Of a stretch of 11,393 nt of DNA, positions 6,565 through 11,393 are shown piece by piece; position 1 is the stretch's first letter, and each line of letters begins with the position of its first letter. A program made the translations under genes and the position numbers. This DNA comes from Candidatus Omnitrophota bacterium (GTDB lineage: Bacteria; Omnitrophota; Gorgyraeia; Zapsychrales; Zapsychraceae), in NCBI GenBank assembly GCA_030634235.1, contig DAOWBD010000018.1:1-11393 (forward strand), given 5' to 3'. Under the pieces are notes generated by a model. That model did no database searches. It had not been told where the DNA came from and worked only from the letters and a program-made list of their open reading frames with translations.

Positions 6565-6990
6565 TTAAAGACTCGGACAACTTCCTTCGAAACAGTAAGG
6601 ATTAGCTCCGGTGATAGGATTTTGATTGATCCCTACCGTAAACTTGTTTGCGCCCGGGTATGCCGCCGTTGCGACATATCCGATATCGCACGTATAAGAA
6701 TAGGTCATGTCACCGTCAACAATGTCGATTCCCAGGGCCGTATTTATCCCCGCCAGATCAAGGGCTACCCCGACTACATAGTAACCAGCCCTTGCATTGT
6801 AGATCTCATTAGCTCCGTGGATCATCTTTAAATTCAGAATAGCCCTGCGCTCGTAGCCCTTTCGGACCGATTTCTGGTAATTGGGAACAGCGAAAGTCGC
6901 GAGCACGGTTATGATAACGACCGTAATGATCAGCTCTGTTAACGTAAAGGCCCGGAGGCCATTATTATTTTTATTCTTGGGTATCTGCAT
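6565..6990 (-). CDS. Type IV pilin-like / GspG-like prepilin
   Basis: A 141-residue prepilin. The leader MQIPKNKNNNGLRA is followed by the class III motif FTLTELIITVVIITVLATFA, so prepilin peptidase would cleave between Ala14 and Phe15, leaving Glu at mature position 5. The -1 residue is Ala instead of the usual Gly, a tolerated but less common variant. The hydrophobic N-terminal helix (15-37) continues into an amphipathic alpha-1 (PNYQKSVRKGYERRAILNLK). The C-terminal part is Gly/Ala/Tyr-rich, with a late Cys pair (CFEGSC) and one further Cys (YTC) that may form disulfides. Length fits a small major pilin or pseudopilin. The ATG at 6990 has AAGGA about 7 nt upstream and a promoter at about 7019-7047, so it can be expressed apart from the assembly genes. 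It would be polymerised by the machine whose other parts are encoded upstream. Whether it builds a pilus or a T2SS pseudopilus cannot be told. Confidence 0.85.
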   Translation of the reverse strand: MQIPKNKNNNGLRAFTLTELIITVVIITVLATFAVPNYQKSVRKGYERRAILNLKMIHGANEIYNARAGYYVVGVALDLAGINTALGIDIVDGDMTYSYTCDIGYVATAAYPGANKFTVGINQNPITGANPYCFEGSCPSL

Positions 6991-7018
6991 TGTTTTTCCT
7001 TGCCCTTCTCATGTTCAC

Positions 7019-7047
7019 ATTTTACACTTACCGCATAACGGAAACAA
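7019..7047 (-). promoter_or_regulatory. Probable sigma70-type promoter for the pilin gene
   Basis: On the minus strand TTGTTT (7047-7042) and TAAAAT (7024-7019) are separated by 17 bases. The predicted transcript starts about 25 bases before the ATG at 6990. It sits just past the 17-bp inverted repeat at 7079-7150. Confidence 0.5.
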
Positions 7048-7078
7048 GCGGTATTTGAACAATAGAACTTGATTTATT

Positions 7079-7150
7079 TATACTCTATTAGGTCATAAAT
7101 TGGGCATTATTGGGTTCGGAAAGTCTTACTTTGTGACCTAATAGAGTATA
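7079..7150. repeat. 17-bp perfect inverted repeat around a 38-bp spacer
   Basis: TATACTCTATTAGGTCA (7079-7095) and TGACCTAATAGAGTATA (7134-7150) are exact reverse complements. The right arm contains the last codons and stop codon of the 7138-7599 gene. As RNA on the minus strand it would form a long stem with a 38-nt loop between the assembly genes and the pilin gene. The stem is AT-rich and no U-tract follows, so it is not a classical terminator. Alternatives are an mRNA-stabilising or processing hairpin, a MITE-like remnant, or a small invertible segment. Confidence 0.85.
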
Positions 7151-7599
7151 TTTAAATCCCCCAGGTATTCCTCCGGGAAGTAAAGCTTCTGTATTTCCCG
7201 CCTCTGTTTATTCTCTAGAGTGATCGTCTCCATCGTTATTTTAGTGATCGTGTAGTCCCCGATCACGCTCCCTATCGAATAAACATGTCCGTTAATGATC
7301 GCTTGATAAACTCCGTAGCGATAGCTCGTCCCTTCTAAAATACGTTTGATCGCGGCGATTTGCTTCTCAGGCGTTAAATTCTTTAGATCCTGAAATTTTA
7401 TTTCTTTCTCCATTTCCGAGATCTGTCCGACCATTTCATTTTCTTTGCGAACCTGTGCCAGCTCTTTTTCCTGCTTTTTCATTATGTTCATCTGAACCAT
7501 CACGACAATCAGCAAAACAAGGATCCCGCCAAGCTTCAGTTGGATTTTCCTGTCGGACCGGATCAAGCGGATAATTTTTTTTATGATGATATCTATCAT
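7138..7599 (-). CDS. Bitopic T4P/T2SS-like assembly protein (GspM/PilO position, PilP/GspB-like C-terminus)
   Basis: A 153-residue protein. A basic cytoplasmic N-terminus (IKKIIRLIRSDRKIQLK) is followed by one membrane segment (about 23-38), a charged coiled-coil-like stretch (about 40-70) and a short beta-rich C-terminal module (about 98-142): AIINGHVYSIGSVIGDYTI then KITMETITLENKQRREIQKL. That module resembles the small periplasmic domains of PilP, GspC and GspB, in which a short NG-x-x-y-x-x-G then I-x-x-Y-x-(V/I) pattern recurs. No close family was identified by eye. The start codon overlaps the stop codon of the GspL-like gene (ATGA, 7596-7599), which implies translational coupling and a shared complex. 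It probably links the cytoplasmic platform to periplasmic parts of the pilus or secretion machine. The stop codon lies in an inverted-repeat arm. Confidence 0.6.
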   Translation of the reverse strand: MIDIIIKKIIRLIRSDRKIQLKLGGILVLLIVVMVQMNIMKKQEKELAQVRKENEMVGQISEMEKEIKFQDLKNLTPEKQIAAIKRILEGTSYRYGVYQAIINGHVYSIGSVIGDYTITKITMETITLENKQRREIQKLYFPEEYLGDLNILY

Positions 7600-8549
7600 T
7601 TTACATTATGTCCTAGGTCCACGGCATATTGATATTCAGACGCCTCATAGCTTGACCTTATCTCATTGATAGCCTTGCCCTTCATCATGATCCGGATGCC
7701 GGAGACCATCATGTTAAGTAAGCATAAAGCCAATACGACATTCACCCCTATATGAATATACCTTCGTTGCAAGGAAGAAAAAATGTGGTTCTTCAAAAGA
7801 TTCAAGTCATAATAAGCATTGTTAGAACAAAGTGCCGCTTTAGTATCGAGCGCTGAAAACTCCTCCACGTCGGTATGAAAATGTTTCTTCAGCTCTTCCA
7901 TCATTTTGTCCTTGCCCTGAAAATCTCCGGTGTAATAGATGCCGTCATAATGCTTGGGCCAGGTTTTTGCGCTCGCGCTTCTTAAAGACTGCACGATCTC
8001 TGATTGCGCTTCCTCAAGGTCCTCGAAGGGGATCTTCCTAAGCAGCTCGCACTCCCGACTGCTGGAAACGAATAAATTCACAACGTTCTTCGCCGAGAAA
8101 TCAAGGAAACAGATCCTCGCCCCATTGAGCATGTTCTGCTGATACAACGATTCAATGTGCATCAGGAAATGCTCCGTTATTTTAACCGGATTAAGATTTT
8201 CCTTATCTAAGACCAGCAGATAATCATCCAACACTTTCTTGGATATGCACGTATAAATGCCATTGACCTTCTGCTCGTCTGATTTTGTGACATGAAAGTC
8301 AAACTCTATCTCGTCGGAGGTTACCGACATGAGCTCGACCGCTTCTCCAAGCAGATGATGTCCGACATCTTTTAACGACACGTTCTCCAAATGAAAAGGC
8401 CGAACCATCACTTTAGGCCCGCGGACAGAAAGAGAAACAGAGCGCGCCCCCGCACCCTCTTGCCGAGACGCAATTAAAGAAGCGTTTAATTCCTCCGGCG
8501 AGGAAGCCTCTAATGCCCAGATATGTTCTTCTTTATTATTCTTTACCAT
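7596..8549 (-). CDS. PilM/GspL-like inner-membrane assembly protein
   Basis: About 317 residues. The long cytoplasmic part looks like a divergent actin-like PilM/GspL fold, including RICFLDFSAKNVVNLFVSSS and ECELLRKIPFEDL in the place of the PilM 'ID-G...t-l-v-x-x-g-l...R-i' strand pair, and YDGIYYTGDF then a helix as in the second subdomain. It ends with YDLNLLKN, reminiscent of the PilN start 'iNLLP', followed by one membrane segment (about VNVVLALCLLNMMVSGI) and a short periplasmic tail. The layout cytoplasmic PilM-like domain, TM, short PilN-like tail is that of GspL, but the tail is truncated. Two starts are possible: ATG 8549 (GGGAAGA about 10 nt upstream), chosen here, and ATG 8567, which has no SD. 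The gene is coupled by ATGA overlap to the next gene. Family assignment is by pattern and context and is moderately sure. Confidence 0.6.
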   Translation of the reverse strand: MVKNNKEEHIWALEASSPEELNASLIASRQEGAGARSVSLSVRGPKVMVRPFHLENVSLKDVGHHLLGEAVELMSVTSDEIEFDFHVTKSDEQKVNGIYTCISKKVLDDYLLVLDKENLNPVKITEHFLMHIESLYQQNMLNGARICFLDFSAKNVVNLFVSSSRECELLRKIPFEDLEEAQSEIVQSLRSASAKTWPKHYDGIYYTGDFQGKDKMMEELKKHFHTDVEEFSALDTKAALCSNNAYYDLNLLKNHIFSSLQRRYIHIGVNVVLALCLLNMMVSGIRIMMKGKAINEIRSSYEASEYQYAVDLGHNVK

Positions 8550-8578
8550 GTTACAAATTCTTCCCATGAAATAAGTCT

Positions 8579-8606
8579 AAAAAAGTAGGCGCTGTCCCTA
8601 TTTTTT
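8579..8606. repeat. Short hairpin, REP-like, between the GspK-like and GspL-like genes
   Basis: AAAAAGTAGG (8580-8589) and CCTATTTTTT (8597-8606) pair around the loop CGCTGTC. Both strands end in T-runs, so this may act as a bidirectional terminator. The core GGCGCTGTCCCTATTTTT resembles, from memory, short repeats spread with REP-associated tyrosine transposases in several uncultivated phyla. It falls in the 70-88-base gap of the pilus cluster. Confidence 0.5.
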
Positions 8607-8637
8607 AATAGATTATTTTTTTCGTTTTTCATCTTCA

Positions 8638-9720
8638 TCACCATACATCACCCTTAGAATATTCATGCCAATCATAATACTTTGGTGGACCTGTCCCTCC
8701 AAACGAACTTATTGCACCAGAAACACAGGATATATCAAAAATAGCATCTGAATCTCCACTAAAAATAGTGTTACTTGGAGGACTCTCATCAATAAAAATG
8801 GCTCCCTTAATATCCGGATTACCAGCAATCTTAGCCCCCCCTATTATCCAAATAATACCGCAAAAATCAAACCCCCCCCCGATATCCAGCCCCGGAGTCG
8901 GAACTCCAGTATATCCACTTGTGTCCACAATTAAGAATGCCGGAGCTCCATCATAGAAGCCGTTCTTCACAGTGCCACCTTGAGTTTCATTTATTGTGAC
9001 TTTATTAACAGTATTTCCAACCATATGAAGCACGGTCACATTGTCAATAGTAAACAAATCGGAAGTGTTTGTAAGTGTAAAGTTTTGGCCTCCGGCAATT
9101 GCCATTGTAATAAAATCTGCATAAGAAAGCCCATTAAAAACAGTTTCAAAGGTAAACTCAGCTTCCGGAGCACACCCATCGGGAAAAGGTATTATTTGAG
9201 CACTTCCCGATTCAGTGCACAGGCTGGGATCACTGGGCAATTTATTAATAGTCCCGTGCGAGGTAAAGATATCTTCAATATCGTATGACCCGAATTTGGC
9301 TCTAATACCCCTAAACTCATTGTTTTCTGTCCCATTAGGGTTATATGTAATCACATTTCCTTGGGATTCAATCCTCCAGTTGTCCGTAGAACCGGCAACG
9401 ACAGGCTCAGAATAAACATGAAACTCCCCGTTATCCATTTGGCTGAAGGAATCAGTATCGCCGCAATTCGGATAATTAACATGACTTTTATCTACCATAC
9501 AAACTTTATCAGGAGCAATTATATCCACCGGCGATTCGCCTAACTTGCTCCTGGCAACTTCCAGACCCGCCTCCGCTATCCAGAACGCCTCAACCGAAGA
9601 CTGCCGGCGATCCGCATCCAGATTCTGCTCCCCGGCATGATGAATAGACGCCAAGCCAAAAAGCAAAAAGATAAGAACAAGCCCCAGGGTCGCCACAAGA
9701 ACAGAACCGCGATCGTTCAT
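8638..9720 (-). CDS. GspK/PilX-like large pseudopilin
   Basis: A 360-residue protein. A very short leader MNDRG is followed by SVLVATLGLVLIFLLFGLAS, and then the conserved AFWIAEAGLEVARSKL (45-60), which is the hallmark of PilX/GspK N-termini (AF-x-x-AEAGl). Cleavage would follow Gly5; the mature position 5 is Ala and not Glu, as is usual for GspK, which sits at the pseudopilus tip. The large periplasmic domain contains several Cys residues and, at 286-311, a run of short strands (FCGIIWIIGGAKIAGNP then DIKGAIFID) resembling the polymer-forming/DUF7305-type repeats found at the end of such proteins in Gram-negative uncultivated phyla. The start overlaps the stop of the GspJ-like gene (ATGA, 9717-9720). 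The coding strand holds a G9 tract (8872-8880) and a G7 tract (8835-8841), possible slippage sites. The role is probably tip assembly of the pilus or pseudopilus. Confidence 0.75.
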   Translation of the reverse strand: MNDRGSVLVATLGLVLIFLLFGLASIHHAGEQNLDADRRQSSVEAFWIAEAGLEVARSKLGESPVDIIAPDKVCMVDKSHVNYPNCGDTDSFSQMDNGEFHVYSEPVVAGSTDNWRIESQGNVITYNPNGTENNEFRGIRAKFGSYDIEDIFTSHGTINKLPSDPSLCTESGSAQIIPFPDGCAPEAEFTFETVFNGLSYADFITMAIAGGQNFTLTNTSDLFTIDNVTVLHMVGNTVNKVTINETQGGTVKNGFYDGAPAFLIVDTSGYTGVPTPGLDIGGGFDFCGIIWIIGGAKIAGNPDIKGAIFIDESPPSNTIFSGDSDAIFDISCVSGAISSFGGTGPPKYYDWHEYSKGDVW

Positions 9721-10250
9721 CCTAATCTCCTCATGATGACCGTTGACAGGTCAAAAGGAACGCCGCTCTTTTCCCCTTGTATCTGTACCTCAACCGAACC
9801 CGTTCCTAAAGTCGGCGTTAATGTGATCGTTTCCGCGACCGGCACGGATGTAATAACTTCCCTAGTCGCTTCGACTGTCACATCCGGCACATAAACAAGA
9901 TCAAGCGTTCCAGTATTCTGGTACAAACCGAAAGCGCTGTCGTTGCCTGTCTTATTTCCGATGACAACCCGCGAGCCCGTCCATGAACCCCCGGGCGTAT
10001 CGACCGCAACGCTCATAGATTCACGCACGCGCTTTTGCATAAGCTTAAACCCGTAAGAAACATCCGCGTAAATTTCTGTTTCGTTAAAACACCTGTTATG
10101 GCTTCTGATGGCAACCTGTGATATAGCTCCTATCGTCAAAAGCACGATCACCGCGATCACCACAGAGACCAGCAATTCAACCATTGATGTCCCCGACTGG
10201 GATCTTAGATCTTTATGTATTGGCCTCATCTTTATTGTTACCTTCTGCAT
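9717..10250 (-). CDS. GspJ/PilW-like minor prepilin
   Basis: A 177-residue prepilin with a basic leader ending SQSG, then TSMVELLVSVVIAVIVLLTI. Cleavage after Gly20 leaves Glu at mature position 5. The long amphipathic helix continues to about residue 85 (RVRESMSVAV), and the C-terminal half is beta-rich, as expected for GspJ/PilW pseudopilins. It is preceded by a PilV/GspI-like prepilin gene (19 bases) and followed with ATGA overlap by a GspK/PilX-like gene, which is the I-J-K order of T2SS tip pseudopilins. Start choice is uncertain: ATG 10250 has no SD, while ATG 10229 (giving a 13-residue leader) has AGAAGG about 11 nt upstream. Confidence 0.8.
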   Translation of the reverse strand: MQKVTIKMRPIHKDLRSQSGTSMVELLVSVVIAVIVLLTIGAISQVAIRSHNRCFNETEIYADVSYGFKLMQKRVRESMSVAVDTPGGSWTGSRVVIGNKTGNDSAFGLYQNTGTLDLVYVPDVTVEATREVITSVPVAETITLTPTLGTGSVEVQIQGEKSGVPFDLSTVIMRRLG

Positions 10251-10269
10251 AATAGAAAATTTTTTTCGT

Positions 10270-10758
10270 TTACGGTGTGAAGCAGGTTTCTACTCCGGCC
10301 ATTCTAGGCGACAAGGTTGTTTCCGTCCAGGAAACCTGAACCCCAACCAGTTTATGATCCGATAGGGGGCACTTGTTCGCGTCCTCAGCAACGATAATAG
10401 TACGTGTTGCCGGTATCCTGCCGACGGTCAAAGCCGGGTCCGGCGATACGTTGGGATCATTAAAATTTTGCGGCCCCGGCGGACTTGCTAAAGTATACTG
10501 ATTATTAAAATCCGTATAGGTCATCATCCTTAATTCTTCCATCCTCAAATTGACGATTTCCGTCGCTATTTTTTTATGCGCCGTCATGGTCGAGATCGCT
10601 TCTGTATTAAAATAAATAGCTATCCCGCCGGTCAGGACAATAGTAAGAATGATGATCGAGATCAATGTCTCAACAATAGTAAAGCCGTCCGAGGATGAAT
10701 CCTTTAAAAGACGGCTCTCAGTTTTTTTGCCCGGACTACAGGTTATGGTCATAATCAT
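10270..10758 (-). CDS. GspI/PilV-like minor prepilin
   Basis: A 162-residue prepilin. A 25-residue leader, long for this class, ends in SSDG; then FTIVETLISIIILTIVLTGG gives cleavage after Gly25 and Glu at mature position 5. The sequence EIVNLRMEELRMMTY (67-81), downstream of the hydrophobic helix, is typical of PilV/GspI proteins. The C-terminal part has two Cys residues (NKCPL and ETCFTP) that may form a disulfide. The gene opens the I-J-K trio. TTAGG lies about 5 nt before the ATG at 10758 as a weak SD; an in-frame ATG two codons later is an alternative. Upstream is a 377-base spacer with nested repeats, so expression may depend on read-through from the preceding pilin-like gene or on a promoter I could not identify. 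Confidence 0.8.
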   Translation of the reverse strand: MIMTITCSPGKKTESRLLKDSSSDGFTIVETLISIIILTIVLTGGIAIYFNTEAISTMTAHKKIATEIVNLRMEELRMMTYTDFNNQYTLASPPGPQNFNDPNVSPDPALTVGRIPATRTIIVAEDANKCPLSDHKLVGVQVSWTETTLSPRMAGVETCFTP

Positions 10759-11135
10759 TACAGCCTAAATGAATACTTCTTAAACACCGTTATTCCCGCC
10801 CTACATGTTTGTCATTCCCGCGCACAGACTGGGTCACATAGCCATATTTTCGTGTCATTGCGAGTGAGCAATTTTTGTTTTTCAAAAATTGCATACGAAG
10901 CAATCTTCATTCTCGTCGAGATTGCCGCGTCGCTCCGCCTGCCTGCCGGCAGGCTCCTCGCAAAGACAAAATCAAATAAAATACACTCATGTAACCCGGC
11001 CTGTCCGCGGGGATGACAGCAAGGGAACTCTCACCAAGCCGCTTCCTGCCAGTCTCATGTCATCGAAATTCACTATAACATAAACCCGACAGAAAACAAC
11101 TCGGTAAACAACGGGTCAATTATCCTACAACCGGA
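10759..11135. repeat. Gene-free spacer with nested inverted repeats (dispersed-repeat type)
   Basis: No coding region is supported. An outer pair TGTCATTCCCGCG (10810-10822) and CGCGGGGATGACA (11006-11018) matches inverted at 12 of 13 positions. Inside it an inner pair GTCATTGCGAG (10854-10864) and CTCGCAAAGAC (10957-10967) matches at 10 of 11. Within the inner unit are GCAATTTTTG/CAAAAATTGC (10868-10877, 10883-10892), GCAATCT/AGATTGC (10900-10906, 10919-10925) and the perfect palindrome GCCTGCCGGCAGGC (10941-10954). Both outer and inner termini belong to widespread bacterial dispersed-repeat types (GTCATTCCCGCG and GTCATTGCGAG), so one repeat appears inserted in, or assembled with, the other. 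Confidence 0.75.
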
Positions 11136-11393
11136 TTAATAGCTTTGCCACTGATCATTAGCCGCACCGCCACAACCTACACCGGCTTGCCAGTCATAAC
11201 AAACGAAAGTTCTTCCAGTGTTGTCCATTTCCAACAAATAGGTATCAACTTCCACTGCTTTGGTAGCACAATTTGTGACAGCGGCCCCTACACATTGTTC
11301 ATTCTCTCCATTCAAGGCAGTGGCGGCAGCCAAATCCACATCATGACCTTGCACCGTAATAACAAAATCAACAGCATCCGGATTCTGGAACAA
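11136..11393 (-). CDS. C-terminal part of a pilin-like secreted protein (5' end off the right edge)
   Basis: The last 85 or so codons of a gene that continues beyond the window. The fragment is acidic and Cys-rich: NEQCVGAAVTNCATKAVEVD, then TGRTFVCYDWQAGVGCGG, with four Cys that could make two disulfides, and it ends NDQWQSY. No hydrophobic segment or prepilin motif is visible because the N-terminus is missing. Small residues, paired Cys and a position just upstream of three minor prepilins are compatible with the head domain of a major pilin or pseudopilin. The TTG at the edge is unlikely to be the true start. The pilin call rests on context and composition only. Confidence 0.5.
   Translation of the reverse strand: MFQNPDAVDFVITVQGHDVDLAAATALNGENEQCVGAAVTNCATKAVEVDTYLLEMDNTGRTFVCYDWQAGVGCGGAANDQWQSY

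Noticed and set aside
6481..6831. 116-codon plus-strand frame
   Set aside because: It overlaps the pilin gene antisense and has no recognisable domain; the pilin frame has a class III signal.
10854..10967. CRISPR-like repeat cluster
   Set aside because: The repeats are inverted and of different lengths, without regular direct repeats and spacers.

Overview
The window reads as a chromosomal segment of an uncultivated Gram-negative-type bacterium, most likely Candidatus Omnitrophota (Omnitrophica) or a close relative in the PVC/Omnitrophota area. That placement is an inference from gene content: a TMTC-like polytopic glycosyltransferase, several prepilins of a type IV pilus/type II secretion-like (T4P/T2SS) machine, a probable TIGR04073 exosortase-associated protein, and short repeats of REP/RAYT type. 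No rRNA or marker gene confirms it. All convincing genes lie on the minus strand, so the region is read from right to left.

Right half (about 11393 down to 6565): a pseudopilin/pilus cluster. In transcription order it holds the C-terminal end of a Cys-rich, pilin-like protein cut by the window edge, then a repeat-filled spacer, a GspI/PilV-like prepilin, a GspJ/PilW-like prepilin and a GspK/PilX-like large pseudopilin (ATGA overlap with the previous gene). After a short hairpin come a PilM/GspL-like inner-membrane assembly protein and a small bitopic protein with a PilP/GspB-like C-terminal domain (again ATGA-coupled), a 17-bp perfect inverted repeat, and a separately promoted PilA/GspG-like pilin. 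The three consecutive minor prepilins match the I-J-K tip complex that primes pseudopilus assembly, and the GspL- and GspM-like proteins match the inner-membrane platform. The ATPase, platform protein, prepilin peptidase and secretin are not in the window.

Middle (about 6480 down to 3531): a secreted small protein of probable TIGR04073 type with its own promoter and a strong terminator. Next is a large SMC/RecF-like ATPase of the OLD family with a good sigma70-type promoter and a Toprim-like C-terminal domain whose acidic residues appear substituted. Last is a small two-TM protein of unknown function.

Left part (about 3450 down to 1): cysteine synthase (cysK), a two-domain protein joining a DUF1016_N-type domain to a staphylococcal-nuclease-like domain, an intergenic stretch with REP-like sequence, and a TMTC-like membrane glycosyltransferase gene that runs off the left edge. 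Reading upstream of its ATG, the frame stays open into a recognisable IS3-family OrfB N-terminus, suggesting an in-frame gene/IS fusion. No tRNA, rRNA or CRISPR array was seen.
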